From Acidobacteriota bacterium (lineage in GTDB: Bacteria; Acidobacteriota; Vicinamibacteria; Vicinamibacterales; CAVVIG01), in contig JAFDVO010000004.1 in NCBI GenBank assembly GCA_018268955.1, forward strand, positions 124,001-188,000: a stretch of 64,000 nucleotides of DNA. The letters are read 5' to 3'. Positions 18,324-28,141 of this stretch are shown here, piece after piece. The translations under genes were made by a program, and so were the position numbers. The notes below the pieces were generated by a model. That model did no database searches. It was not told where the DNA came from and was given only the letters and a program-made list of their open reading frames with translations. Position 1 is the stretch's first letter. Every line of letters starts with the position of its first letter.

Positions 18324-20311
18324 CCGCGCGACGTGGTCGGCCGCCGCGATACCCGGAGCGTCGCGCAGATTCCCCAGATGCAAGCCGCGGAACCCGATCG
18401 CACTCCGCCTCGCCACCCTGGTGGCCTGTCGCCCTGGTCATCGCCCTGACCGCGGGGGCGTACGCGAATGCCCTCAACAACCCCTTCGTGTTCGACGATG
18501 CGAGCACGATCGTGGGGAACGGAACGATCCGCTCGATCGGTTCGGCCCTGATGGGCGGCCCGGTCCAGACCGCCACCGCGGGACGACCGCTCGTGAACCT
18601 CTCCTTCGCTCTCAACTATGCGCTCGGAGGCACCTCACCGGTCGGCTATCACGTGGTCAACCTCTCCATCCATGTCGCGTGTGCGCTCGTCCTCATCGGG
18701 GTGCTACAGCGCCTGTTCGCCGCACCCGCCTTCGCCACGTGGACGCAGGGTCGCGAGCGCGGCCTCGCATTGGTCGTCGCCGTGCTATGGGCGGTGCATC
18801 CGCTGAACAGCGAAGTCGTCAACTACGTCACGCAGCGGACCGAGTCGTCGATGGCGCTCGCCCTGCTGCTCACGCTCTACTGTGGGCTTCGGTGGGTCGG
18901 ATCCGGCAGCACGCGCTGGCAGGCAGGCGCTGTGGCGGCGTGCGCCGCCGGCATGGCCTGCAAGGAGACGATGGTGGTGGCGCCCCTGCTGATGCTGGCG
19001 ACCGACGCCCTCATTTCCGCAAGGTCGCCTGTTGACGTGCTGCGACAGCGCGGCCGCTTCTACGGCCTTCTTGCCGCCACGTGGCTGGTCCTGGCGCTGC
19101 TCGTCTTCGAGGGACCCCGCTGGCGCAGCGCCGGGTTTTCCAGCGGCGTGTCGCCGTGGACCTATCTGCTGAACCAACCGCGCATCATCGTGCACTACCT
19201 GCGCGTCGCGCTGCTGCCCTACGGGCTCGTGCTCGACTACGGCGAGCCAACCACGATGGCCCTCACTGCTGCCCTGGCACCTGGCCTCCTGGTCGCCGCG
19301 CTCATCGTCGCTACCGGGTGGGCGTGGGCCACGGCGCCCGCGTTGGGATTCCTGGGCACCTGGTTCTTCCTCACTCTCGCCCCAACGTCATCACTCTTGC
19401 CGATCGCCACCGAGGTCGGCGCGGAACGTCGCATGTACCTGCCACTCATCGCTCTCGTGTCCGCCCTCGTCCTGCTCGTCACGCGCGTCGTCGCCAACTC
19501 TCGCGGTCCGGCACAATCACGAGCGGTATGGCGCATCGTCGTTGGTGCGGCGTGTGCCCTGCTCATGGTGCTCACGGTGAACCGCAACCGCGAGTACTCG
19601 GACACGCTCACCTTGTGGAGAACGGTGGTCGACCGGTGGCCGCACAGCCGGGCACTCTATAACCTCGGGGTCGAGCTCAGCGCCGCGGGACAACGCGAGC
19701 AGGCGCTCGCGGCATACCAGCAGGCCGCGCCGGGCAGCACGGATGCGGAGTACGCGCTCGGCTACGAGGCGCAGGCGGACGGTCGTTACGACGAAGCGGC
19801 GGCGCACTACCTCGCGGTCATCGCGCGCCGCGCCGACGACGTCAATGTGCCGAGGGCGTATCACCAGCTTGGCCGCGTGCGTCTCGCGCAGAAGCGGTAC
19901 GACGAGGCGATTGCGGCATTCCGGGAGGTGCTCGCGCGAAAGCCGAACGACCCCGATGCGCTGGCCGGGATCGCGGATACGCTGCTGGCGCAGGAGAAGC
20001 CGGCCGACGCAGTGGCCGCTTACCGTGCGTACCTGGCCGTGAGGCCGAACGCGACCGACGCGATGATGAACATGGGGATCGCGCTCGTGAAGCTCGATCG
20101 GGACGCTGAGGCTCGCGACGTCTTCGCCTCCATCGTCCAGCACGAGCCCCAGAATGTCGCCGCGCACGTGAACCTCGCCTATGCGCTGGCCAACACCGGC
20201 CGGTTCGGCGACTCGGTTCGGGAGTTCCGTCGCGCGCTCGAACTCGAGCAGGACCCGCAGGGCCGCCGCGAGATCGAAGCCGCGATTGCGGAGCTGCTCG
20301 GAAACCACTGA
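18320..20311 (+). CDS. TMTC-like membrane protein with TPR repeats (putative O-mannosyltransferase-type)
   Basis: A 663-residue polytopic protein starting at GTG, overlapping the upstream gene by 4 nt (GTGA). The membrane half (about 33-415) begins NPFVFDD and contains RPLVNLSFALNYALGG and YHVVNLSIHVACALV, a pattern shared with eukaryotic TMTC proteins and bacterial GT-C enzymes. Residues about 430-655 are TPRs. TMTC proteins in animals O-mannosylate cadherins; activity here is only inferred from the shared architecture. A strong hairpin terminator lies about 115 bp downstream. Confidence 0.75.
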   Translation: MTARRGRPPRYPERRADSPDASRGTRSHSASPPWWPVALVIALTAGAYANALNNPFVFDDASTIVGNGTIRSIGSALMGGPVQTATAGRPLVNLSFALNYALGGTSPVGYHVVNLSIHVACALVLIGVLQRLFAAPAFATWTQGRERGLALVVAVLWAVHPLNSEVVNYVTQRTESSMALALLLTLYCGLRWVGSGSTRWQAGAVAACAAGMACKETMVVAPLLMLATDALISARSPVDVLRQRGRFYGLLAATWLVLALLVFEGPRWRSAGFSSGVSPWTYLLNQPRIIVHYLRVALLPYGLVLDYGEPTTMALTAALAPGLLVAALIVATGWAWATAPALGFLGTWFFLTLAPTSSLLPIATEVGAERRMYLPLIALVSALVLLVTRVVANSRGPAQSRAVWRIVVGAACALLMVLTVNRNREYSDTLTLWRTVVDRWPHSRALYNLGVELSAAGQREQALAAYQQAAPGSTDAEYALGYEAQADGRYDEAAAHYLAVIARRADDVNVPRAYHQLGRVRLAQKRYDEAIAAFREVLARKPNDPDALAGIADTLLAQEKPADAVAAYRAYLAVRPNATDAMMNMGIALVKLDRDAEARDVFASIVQHEPQNVAAHVNLAYALANTGRFGDSVREFRRALELEQDPQGRREIEAAIAELLGNH

Positions 20312-20318
20312 CGTTCCG

Positions 20319-20415
20319 AACTCGGAATTGGGAACTCAGAACTCAGAACTCCAGGGCCGCGAAGGTCGGGAGGGCCGGGAGGCTCGGGAGGGTCGGGAGG
20401 CTCGGGAGGCTCGGG
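20319..20415. repeat. Intergenic repeats (CAGAACT and GGGAGGCTC units)
   Basis: A short GAACTCAGAACT stretch is followed by about eight imperfect GGGAGG(C/G)TC units between the TMTC-like gene and its terminator. TTCTGACTTCTAA units follow at 20469-20505, after the terminator. Confidence 0.65.
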
Positions 20416-20426
20416 GAAAGAGAAGA

Positions 20427-20460
20427 GGCGGCGGGTGGTTATCCCCACCCGCCGCCTTTT
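20427..20460 (+). terminator. Rho-independent terminator after the glycosyltransferase-TPR pair
   Basis: A perfect 12-bp GC-rich stem (20427-20438 with 20445-20456) has a 6-nt loop and is followed by TTTT. It terminates the plus-strand operon. It also sits between convergent genes. Confidence 0.8.
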
Positions 20461-20515
20461 CGTGTTTCAAGTTCTGACTTCTAACTTCTGACTTCTAACT
20501 TCTGAACGAACGCCC

Positions 20516-23494
20516 TTACCACTTCACCTGCGCGCCGACGCCGAGCATGCGCGGCTGCATCACCGAGTTGGCGTAGCGATAGGAGCTGCTGAGGACGTTG
20601 TTGGTCACGTAGCTGATGATCGCATCCGAATTGTTCACGTTGAACATCTCGAACTGCGGCGTCACCGTGAAGCGGGTCACCTTGAACGTCTTGGACACCT
20701 TCAGATCGAGCTGGTTGATCCGCTCGTTGAAGTACGCGGCCGGCGCAATCAGCGGGACGCTGAGGGTCGCTGGCTGGAAGGTGCTGGGGAGAATGACGGA
20801 CCCAGCCGGGCACGGCGCCGGGCAGTTCGACGGGTAACGCGTGACGCCGCGAGTGATGGCCATGTACTGGCTGGTCGTCGGGCTGCCGGCGGTACCGGAC
20901 GGCCCCTGGTTGGACTGGAACGAGCCGCTCAGCTGGATGCCGTAGGGCAGCGGGTAGTTGCCGGCGATCTTGAACTGCTTGCTGAACGGGATGTCGTTCT
21001 GCGTGTCGTCGCAGAAGAGCAATGCGTTCGGATTGTCAGCCGCGGCGCAGATTGTCTCCAGCTGTCGCTCGAAGGCAAAGCCGCCAAACAACTGCGAGCC
21101 CCTGCCGAGACGCGCCCGGAACTCGAGGTTGAAGGCGTTGTAGGTGCGCTTGCGATCCGGGTCGTTCGTATCCAGGTTCCGGGTCGGGAGTGCCTGTGCG
21201 GCAGCCGTGCGGGCGTAGACCGTGATCGGCTGGCCGGTCACGGCGTTGTAGATCGTCATCGGCGTGTAGTTCGGGTTCTGCGTCGGATCAGAACCTGTGT
21301 ACAGCCAGCTCTGGTTGATGGTCCGCGTCAGGTTATGGAACTGCCCGGTGAACCAGCTGCCAGTCAGCGAGAGGCGCGGGAGAAGCTCGTGCTGGATCTC
21401 CACGCCCTGCTCGAGATTCCACGTGCGCGGATACGCGCCGTACTCGTTCGGCGACGCGACGCCGAAGTTGGAGGGCAGGGAGTTGAAGTTGATCTCGCAG
21501 CCGACCGACGGGTACGTGCACGCCGGCGCCCGTGAACCATCCGCGTTGTACAGCTGCCCCTGCGCGATGTTGTCGCCGTTCACGTCGGTCCACGCGAGCG
21601 CCGCCGTCTGCGACTGGAACGGGTTGTACAGCGACGCGATGCCGGTGGTGCGCGCCTGGTTGTAGCGGTTCAACGAATACTTGAGCGCCGTCTTCGCGTT
21701 GCCGAAGACGTCGTACACCGCAGAGAACCGGGGCGCGGGATCATGCCACTTCGGAACGGCGGGCACCTCGTCGAAGCTGCGGGCGGGGACGAAACGGCCG
21801 GCTGGCGACTTCGACGCCATGACCGACGCTTCGAGCCACTCGTACCGGATCCCGGCCGTCATCGTCAGCCGCTTCATGGTGAACGTGTCCTGCACGAAGA
21901 TGCCGACGTCGTAGTTCAGGCGCTCACCGTAACGCGCGAGCGGGGTGTTGCGAATGACGACCGTGTCCGGCCTCGTGTACGGGATGCCGGTCGCTGAGCT
22001 GCGATACACCTGGTAGAGGTCCCCGTTCGCATCCACGGTGTGAGAGAACGTCCCGCGCTGGTATTGGATGCCGGTCTTCAAATTGTGCGCACCGGTGACG
22101 TACGAGATCGAGGTCTGCCAGTTGTAGCGCGCCGGGCTCTGCGTGTTCTGGCCGGTTGCGGCCCGCTTCAGCCCACCGAGGTCTGCCTCGCTCATGCCGG
22201 TCGTGGCATACCATGCGTCGGTCCAGCGGGGCTGCTCGACGCCGGGACGGTAGCTGTTCGTGTAGTACTCGAGGTTGCTGGAGAAGCCGCCCTCGACGAG
22301 CAGGCGCGGTGTCAGTGTTCCGGTCAGCTTCGCCTGGTTCGTGTGATACGCGGGCGAGAACCACTGGATGGCTGCGGTCTCCGGCTCGTACTTGCTCTGC
22401 ATGTCGTGGCCGCGGTATTTGTCGATCTCGTCCTGGTAGGCGCCGAACTTCCACTTCGGGGTGACCTGCCAGGTGACGCGCGCGAGCGCACTCCTGATGA
22501 ACTGATCGTCGACGCCTCGACTGCCATCCTTGAACTGCGTGTCGGCGATGAAGTTGTTCACCGAGAAGTAGCGTGCCGATACGAAGAACCAGACCTTGTC
22601 CTTCTTAATCGGCCCGCCCTGCGCCACGGTTGCGTCGATGATCCGGTCGATGCCGTTGCCGGTCTTGAGGTTCTGCGCGACCAGGCGGTCGGTCAGGTTG
22701 CTGCCCTGCCACTGGTGCGGGCGGTAGGCGGTCTTGAAGTCCCCGTTGAAGCGGTTGCCGCCTTCGCGGGGAATCATGTTCAGGCGAACGCCGCCGGAGG
22801 ACGTTTCGGCACCAATGCCGGACGTCTGGTACGAGACCTCCTGGTTCATCGCGTCGTTGAAGTAGCTCTGGACCGCACCGTCGCTCTGCAGCCCGTTCAC
22901 GATCATGCCGTCGATCATGATCGTGTTGTTCGCCGTGCTCATGCCGTGGGTCGACATGTAGGTCTGCTGCATCGCACGGGCACCGCCCGTGTCGGGCAGG
23001 TTCAACGACACGCCGACGATGAGCTGCCCCATGCCCTGGATGGTGCGGCCGGTCGGAATGGCGTCGATCGCTTCGCGGTTCAGGACCTGGGTGTGCACGG
23101 CGGTCTGCACGTCAACCGTGGGCGCATCGCCCGTGACCGTGAGGGTCTCCTCGAGGGCACCGACTTTCATGTCGGCGTTGATGGTCATCGTGAACTGTGC
23201 GGGCAACTCCAGCCCGTCACGCTTGAAGGACTGGAACCCTTCCAGCGCGAACGTCACGCTGTAGACCCCCGGTCGAAGATCCACGATGCGGTACTGACCG
23301 TTGCCGTCGGTCACCACCGACCGGGTCTTCTCGATCAACGCGTCACTGGCCGCCTCGACGGTCACGCCCGGCAGCACGGCACCCGACGTGTCCTTCACCA
23401 CACCGACGATCGCGCTCTGCGCGTGCGCCACGGCCGGCAGCAACACCAGCCACGCCAGCGCCGCAGCCGCCAACCCCAGGATCCGTTGCCTCAT
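20516..23494 (-). CDS. Oar-like TonB-dependent receptor with carboxypeptidase-regulatory-like domain
   Basis: A 992-residue outer-membrane protein. The start at 23494 (MRQRILG) is chosen over an upstream in-frame ATG because AGAGGAGG lies 6 nt before it and the signal peptide (ending AHAQS) follows. Residues about 28-105 are a carboxypeptidase-regulatory-like beta domain (GVVKDTSGAVLPGVTV, DGNGQYRI, LRPGVYSVTF). A plug domain follows, then a long barrel ending in Trp (VGAQVKW). Such receptors are greatly expanded in Acidobacteriota and usually import glycans or peptides. No partner SusD-like gene is adjacent and no clear TonB box was seen, so the ligand is open. Confidence 0.88.
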   Translation of the reverse strand: MRQRILGLAAAALAWLVLLPAVAHAQSAIVGVVKDTSGAVLPGVTVEAASDALIEKTRSVVTDGNGQYRIVDLRPGVYSVTFALEGFQSFKRDGLELPAQFTMTINADMKVGALEETLTVTGDAPTVDVQTAVHTQVLNREAIDAIPTGRTIQGMGQLIVGVSLNLPDTGGARAMQQTYMSTHGMSTANNTIMIDGMIVNGLQSDGAVQSYFNDAMNQEVSYQTSGIGAETSSGGVRLNMIPREGGNRFNGDFKTAYRPHQWQGSNLTDRLVAQNLKTGNGIDRIIDATVAQGGPIKKDKVWFFVSARYFSVNNFIADTQFKDGSRGVDDQFIRSALARVTWQVTPKWKFGAYQDEIDKYRGHDMQSKYEPETAAIQWFSPAYHTNQAKLTGTLTPRLLVEGGFSSNLEYYTNSYRPGVEQPRWTDAWYATTGMSEADLGGLKRAATGQNTQSPARYNWQTSISYVTGAHNLKTGIQYQRGTFSHTVDANGDLYQVYRSSATGIPYTRPDTVVIRNTPLARYGERLNYDVGIFVQDTFTMKRLTMTAGIRYEWLEASVMASKSPAGRFVPARSFDEVPAVPKWHDPAPRFSAVYDVFGNAKTALKYSLNRYNQARTTGIASLYNPFQSQTAALAWTDVNGDNIAQGQLYNADGSRAPACTYPSVGCEINFNSLPSNFGVASPNEYGAYPRTWNLEQGVEIQHELLPRLSLTGSWFTGQFHNLTRTINQSWLYTGSDPTQNPNYTPMTIYNAVTGQPITVYARTAAAQALPTRNLDTNDPDRKRTYNAFNLEFRARLGRGSQLFGGFAFERQLETICAAADNPNALLFCDDTQNDIPFSKQFKIAGNYPLPYGIQLSGSFQSNQGPSGTAGSPTTSQYMAITRGVTRYPSNCPAPCPAGSVILPSTFQPATLSVPLIAPAAYFNERINQLDLKVSKTFKVTRFTVTPQFEMFNVNNSDAIISYVTNNVLSSSYRYANSVMQPRMLGVGAQVKW

Positions 23495-23935
23495 CCGATG
23501 CCTCCTCTGTGCTTTCACGTTGACCACCGACGAACATGAGAGCGTGCACGACCCGTATGACAGGTGCCCGAGCCGACAACCCGGATCCGATGAGCTTGCA
23601 AGGAAATCAGTAAAAATGTGAGGACAGAGGCTAAGGGAGGAGTGATAGTCCCGTCAACGACAGAACGGTAGGTGCGGGGCGGTATCTCGCCGACGCCTTC
23701 GCTTTGTTGGATCGGGCACCGCCCCAGCTCAGCCATGGGGATCCCGGTACCATAGAGCGCCACCCGCGCGCGTGCGGCGCTCGGCGTCACTCACGATAGA
23801 CATCCAGCAATTGCCAACCGGCGTTCAGCGTTTTGCGTTCAGCGTTTTGCATTTAGCGTTTTTGCGTTTTGCGTTCAGCGTTTTGCGTTTTGCGTTTTGC
23901 GTTTTGCGTTTAGCGTTTTTCAGGTCCCTTCGTCC
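23495..23935. other. Divergent intergenic region with GCGTTTTGC repeats
   Basis: This 441-bp gap separates the divergent TonB-receptor and acyl-CoA ligase genes, so it must hold both promoters; no convincing -35/-10 pair could be fixed by eye. At 23821-23925 it contains more than ten imperfect copies of GCGTTTTGC/GCGTTCAGC, ending about 10 bp before the ligase start. No conserved small gene or riboswitch fold was recognised in the rest. Confidence 0.6.
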
Positions 23936-25588
23936 ATGCACCGTCCCTGGCTCGATCACTACGACTACTGGGTGCCGCCGCACCTCACCTATCCCGAACG
24001 TCCGCTGTGGGAGATCCTGGATGCGACCTGCATCGACGTCCCGGACCGGGTCGCTACCGTGTTCCTGGGCGCGACGCTCACCTACCGCGAGGTGAAGACG
24101 CGATCGGACCGCTTCGCAGCCGCCCTCCGCGCCCTCGGCATCGGGCCGGGAGACCGGGTCGGCATCATGCTGCCCAACTGCCCGCAGTACGTCATCGCGG
24201 CGTTCGGCATCCTCCGGGCCGGCGCGATCGTGGTGAACCTGAATCCCACGTTCACGCCGCGTGAGCTCCAGATCGTCGCGGCCGACTCTGGCCTGCGCCT
24301 GGTGGTCACGCTCGACGCGCTCGTTCCGCTGGTGCGCAGCGTCGGCGCGCCAGCCGCCATCGACCACATCGTCGTCACGGCACTGGCCGAGTACGGCGCC
24401 GGAGGAGCGCAAGCGCCACGTCTGGACGGCTGCCTGGCGTTCGCGGACCTCACGGTCGGCGACGGCCAGCCGCCAATCACGCGCGCGGCCGTGCATCCGG
24501 ACGATGTGGCTGTGCTGCAGTACACAGGCGGGACAACCGGGATGCCGAAGGGCGCGATGCTGACGCATCGCAACATCTTCGCGAACGTCGTGCAGACGGA
24601 GGTCTACACCTACCGCGCCCGCACGCGCGGCGAGGGGCGGTACATGCTGATCATCCCGTTCTTCCACATCTTCGGCTTCACCGTCGGGATGATGAAGGGC
24701 GCGTGGGTCGGGGCCACGATGCTGCTCTTCCCCCGGTTCGACGTCGATGCGGTGCTCGCCGCCGTCCGCGAACACGTGCCGACCTACTTCCCTGGTGTGC
24801 CGACGATCTGGGCCGCGCTGCTCGCGCATCCGGAGGCGCCGCAGGCGGGGCTCGATCGCATCCGCATCTGCACGAGCGGCGCGGCGCCGCTCTCCCAGGA
24901 GTTCATCGACCGCTTCGAGCAGACCTTCGGCCGCGCGCTCTTCGAAGGCTTCGGGCTGTCCGAGGCGTCGCCCGTGACGCACAGCACTCCCCTCTTCGGG
25001 ATGCGCAAGGTCGGCACCGTGGGCCTGCCGATGCCGGACACGGACATCAAGGTGGTGGACCTCCAGACGGGCGAGCGGGATCTGCCACTCGGCGAAGCGG
25101 GCGAGCTGTGCATCTCCGGTCCGCAGATCATGAAGGGCTACTGGAACCAGCCGGACGAGACGGCGAGAGTCCTCCGGCGGCACGCCGACGGGCGTCTGTG
25201 GCTCCACACCGGCGACGTCGCCGTCATCGACGCGGACGGCTACACCCGCATCGTCCAGCGCAAGAAGGACACGATCATCGTGGACGGGTTCAACGTGTAT
25301 CCGTCCGAGGTGGAAGCGGTGCTCGTCGAACACCCGGCCGTCCGCATGGCCGCCGTGCTCGGCCAACCCGATCCGTATCACGGCGAAGTGGTGCGCGCGT
25401 GCGTGGTGTTCCACGAGGGGCAGCATGCCTCCGCGGAGGCGCTCATCGCGCACTGCCGCCAGGGGCTCGCCCCGTACAAAGTGCCCGCGACGATCGACGT
25501 CCGACGGGAACTGCCGCTGACCGCCGTCGGCAAGGTCCTGTACCGCGTCCTGCGAGAGGAACTGGCATCGTCCGGGTCCCCGGCCTGA
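23936..25588 (+). CDS. Long-chain acyl-CoA synthetase (AMP-forming)
   Basis: A 550-residue ANL-superfamily enzyme that activates a carboxylic acid to an acyl-adenylate and then an acyl-CoA. The start at 23936 (MHRPW) is used because the in-frame codons upstream lie in the intergenic repeat. Visible motifs are the P-loop YTGGTTGMPKG (196-206), GFGLSEASP, YWNQPDETA, the hinge region LHTGDVAVID with RKKDTIIVDGFNVYPSEVE, and the catalytic Lys533 in GKVLYR. Similarity to FadD-type ligases supports a fatty-acid substrate. It stands alone between the TonB receptor and a PEGA protein, with no beta-oxidation neighbours visible. Confidence 0.88.
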   Translation: MHRPWLDHYDYWVPPHLTYPERPLWEILDATCIDVPDRVATVFLGATLTYREVKTRSDRFAAALRALGIGPGDRVGIMLPNCPQYVIAAFGILRAGAIVVNLNPTFTPRELQIVAADSGLRLVVTLDALVPLVRSVGAPAAIDHIVVTALAEYGAGGAQAPRLDGCLAFADLTVGDGQPPITRAAVHPDDVAVLQYTGGTTGMPKGAMLTHRNIFANVVQTEVYTYRARTRGEGRYMLIIPFFHIFGFTVGMMKGAWVGATMLLFPRFDVDAVLAAVREHVPTYFPGVPTIWAALLAHPEAPQAGLDRIRICTSGAAPLSQEFIDRFEQTFGRALFEGFGLSEASPVTHSTPLFGMRKVGTVGLPMPDTDIKVVDLQTGERDLPLGEAGELCISGPQIMKGYWNQPDETARVLRRHADGRLWLHTGDVAVIDADGYTRIVQRKKDTIIVDGFNVYPSEVEAVLVEHPAVRMAAVLGQPDPYHGEVVRACVVFHEGQHASAEALIAHCRQGLAPYKVPATIDVRRELPLTAVGKVLYRVLREELASSGSPA

Positions 25589-25730
25589 CGCCACCGGGGC
25601 CGGACAGTCGGTGTCCGACGCACGTGACGGTCGCGCGCGACCGCATGCACGAAGGCACGGATCGATAAGGAAAAACAGGGCGCCGTGCGTGGCAGCGATC
25701 CTGCGAGCGTCAGCTCACGGAGATTTTCAT

Positions 25731-26324
25731 ATGAGCACCTCACGCACTCTGCTTCTCGCGACCGCTCTCGCGGGCGTGCTGGTCGTGCCGTCGGTGACCA
25801 ATGCCCAGCCGCGCGGGCGAGCGGTCCCCCGCGGATCGGTCCGACCCGCGCCCGGGCGTCCCCCGGCCGTTGCCGTGCGGCCGCCGATCCGGCCGTACGC
25901 CTACCGGCCGTACGTCTACCGCCCCTACTACTACACGCCGTATCGCCCAGGCGTGAGCCTCGGCTTCTACTTCGGCTACCCCGGATACGCGGGGCCATAC
26001 GCCTACGGCTACGGCGCTCCCTACGGCTATCCCTATCGCTACGGCTATCCGCCGTACGGCTACGGGTACCCCGCCTATGCGGCGCGGCCGTACGGAGGCG
26101 TGCGCATCGATCTTCCGCAGCGCGAGGCAGAGGTGTACGTCGACAGTTACTACGTGGGCATCGTCGACGACTTCGATGGCGCGCTGCAGCAGGTCAATCT
26201 CGAACCGGGTCCTCACCGGGTCGAGGTGCGGCTCGACGGCTTCGAACCGGTGGCGTTCGACGTCAATGTCGAGCCCGGACGGACGATCACCTACCGGTCA
26301 GCATTGCGGCAGGCTGAGCCGTAA
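25731..26324 (+). CDS. Secreted PEGA-domain protein with Tyr/Gly/Pro-rich stretch
   Basis: A 197-residue exported protein. The start at 25731 has ACGGAG 8 nt upstream and a good signal peptide (to about residue 25, TNAQP). Residues about 45-120 are very rich in Tyr, Gly and Pro (repeated PYGY, RPY, YGYP words). The C-terminal 70 residues are a PEGA domain (EVYVDSYYVGIVDDFDG, LEPGPHRVEVRLDGFEP), usually linked to surface or S-layer-type structures. The Tyr-rich linker may bind cell-wall material; this is inference. Confidence 0.8.
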   Translation: MSTSRTLLLATALAGVLVVPSVTNAQPRGRAVPRGSVRPAPGRPPAVAVRPPIRPYAYRPYVYRPYYYTPYRPGVSLGFYFGYPGYAGPYAYGYGAPYGYPYRYGYPPYGYGYPAYAARPYGGVRIDLPQREAEVYVDSYYVGIVDDFDGALQQVNLEPGPHRVEVRLDGFEPVAFDVNVEPGRTITYRSALRQAEP

Positions 26325-26380
26325 GCAGCGACGCTCGTCCGGCACGGCTTTGGCTATGTGTGGAGCAGGAGGAATTGGAC

Positions 26381-26557
26381 ATGCTCCACATGGCGCTCGT
26401 ATTTCTCGTGATCGGCCTCATTGCGGCCGTCCTGGGCTTCACCACCATCGCGGGCGCGTCGTTCGCCATCGCGAAGTTCCTGGCGGGCCTGTTCCTGGTG
26501 CTCTTCCTCGTCTTCCTGGTGATCGCTCTCACCGCGGCGAAGAAGATCGTCGACTGA
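26381..26557 (+). CDS. DUF1328-family small membrane protein
   Basis: A 58-residue, two-helix inner-membrane protein of the DUF1328 (YtjA-like) family: MLHMALVFLVIGLIAAVLGF, then TTIAGASFAIAKFLAGLFL. The start is ATG 26381, preceded by AGGAGG at 8 nt; a GTG seven codons upstream is less likely. The function of the family is unknown; members often respond to envelope stress. Confidence 0.85.
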   Translation: MLHMALVFLVIGLIAAVLGFTTIAGASFAIAKFLAGLFLVLFLVFLVIALTAAKKIVD

Positions 26558-26611
26558 CGGCGCCCATGGCCTGAGCGGATACAATGGAGGCTCTCGAACG
26601 CGAGACCTCCA

Positions 26612-28141
26612 TTGCACGCTCGCCGGCGTCCTTCCTTCCTTCCGCTCCTTGGCGCACTTGCCGTCTGCGCGCTGATCCTGGCCCTCGGGACCGGCCATCC
26701 GTCTGGCCAGTCGTCGTCGACGAGCCTGCAGGTGGTGTCGCGCGACGGTCGTCGTGCGATGGCGCTCACCGCGAGCAACGGCCAGGAGCTGATCGCACTG
26801 GACGACCTCGCCTCCGCTTTTCAGTTGGCCGTGCGTGAGGAACGAGGCGCGGTCACGGTCGCGTACAAGGGCCGCACCATCGTGCTGACGCCGGACCAGA
26901 CGATCGCGTCTGTCGCTGGCCGTCTGATCTCGCTCTCGGTTCCGCCGCAGCACTCCGGCACGCGCTGGCTCGTCCCGCTCGACTTCATCACCCGTGCCCT
27001 CACACCCATCTACGACCAGCGTCTCGACCTCCGGCGCCCCTCGCACCTGCTGATCGTCGGCGACCTGCGCGTGCCTCGAGTGGTGGTCCGGCATGAGCCG
27101 CTCGGGAACTCGGCGCGCGTCACCGTCGACGTCACGCCCGCGACGAGCATCGCCGTGGCGCAGCAGGGTCCGCGACTGCTCATCCGGGTGGACGGCGACG
27201 CGCTCGACGCCACGCTGCCGGCCTTCCAATCGATCGGCTTCGTCCAGGCGATTCGTCTCGCCGACGCCACCAACATCGCCCTCGATCTCGGTCCTCGGTT
27301 CGCGAGCTTCCGCTCGGCCACCAGCGCGATCGACGGTGGCTCACGCGTCACGGTCGAGGTCGTCGGGAACGAGGCGCTCGCGCCACCCGCTGGACCCGCG
27401 GCACCAGCGCCCGCGGTCACCGATCAGCAGCCGCTGCCCAGCCCCGGCGGCGCCGCCGGCCTCCGCACCGTCGCGATCGACGCCGGACATGGCGGCGACG
27501 ATGCCGGGGCCCGTGGCCCGGCCGGCACAGCGGAAAAGGACGTGACGCTGAACGTCGCGCGCCGGCTGAGGGGGCTGCTCGAGGCCAGGCTCGGCGTACG
27601 CGTGGTGATGACCAGAGACGACGACCGCACGCTGCCGGTCGAGACGCGGAGTGCGACCGCGAACAACAACAAGGCGGACCTTCTCGTCAGCCTCCATGCG
27701 AACACGTCGTTCCGACCGGAGGTGAGCGGCGCGACGGTGTACGTCGCCGCGTTCAGCGATGCGGACCTCGCCGTGGAAGGGCTCGCGCCGGAGCGTCTGC
27801 CGGTGTTCGGCGGAGGGCTGCGCACGATCGAGGTCGTGCCGTGGAACCTTGCGCAGATCCCGCATCGGGCGGAGTCCGAACGCGTCGCCCAGGTCGTGGT
27901 GGAGGCGATGCGCGGCCGCGTACCGCTGGCGGCGCGGGCCGTCGAACATGCGCCGCTGCGCCTGCTCGAGTCGGCGAACATGCCGGCGGTGCTCGTGGAA
28001 ATGGGGTACCTGACGAACGCCGAGCAGGAGACCGCGCTCGCCGGCGCTGACCTGCCGGGCGCCGTGGCGCAGGCCCTCTTCGATGCGATCGTTCGCGTGC
28101 GCGACACCGTGAGTGGGTCCGCGGAAGGCCCGGGGCGATGA
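26612..28141 (+). CDS. N-acetylmuramoyl-L-alanine amidase (stalk + AMIN + Amidase_3)
   Basis: A 509-residue exported peptidoglycan amidase that cleaves the bond between N-acetylmuramic acid and L-Ala. It appears to use a TTG start at 26612, since no ATG precedes the conserved region. In order: signal peptide (about 1-32); a copper-amine-oxidase-N-like stalk domain (about 40-150); an AMIN domain (about 155-255); a Pro/Ala linker; and Amidase_3 (about 285-500). The zinc and catalytic motifs are present: IDAGHGGDDAG, EKDVTLN, SLHAN and LVEMGYLTN. The stop overlaps the GerMN gene by 4 nt. The amidase-GerM-rph order is typical of the phylum. Confidence 0.9.
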   Translation: MHARRRPSFLPLLGALAVCALILALGTGHPSGQSSSTSLQVVSRDGRRAMALTASNGQELIALDDLASAFQLAVREERGAVTVAYKGRTIVLTPDQTIASVAGRLISLSVPPQHSGTRWLVPLDFITRALTPIYDQRLDLRRPSHLLIVGDLRVPRVVVRHEPLGNSARVTVDVTPATSIAVAQQGPRLLIRVDGDALDATLPAFQSIGFVQAIRLADATNIALDLGPRFASFRSATSAIDGGSRVTVEVVGNEALAPPAGPAAPAPAVTDQQPLPSPGGAAGLRTVAIDAGHGGDDAGARGPAGTAEKDVTLNVARRLRGLLEARLGVRVVMTRDDDRTLPVETRSATANNNKADLLVSLHANTSFRPEVSGATVYVAAFSDADLAVEGLAPERLPVFGGGLRTIEVVPWNLAQIPHRAESERVAQVVVEAMRGRVPLAARAVEHAPLRLLESANMPAVLVEMGYLTNAEQETALAGADLPGAVAQALFDAIVRVRDTVSGSAEGPGR

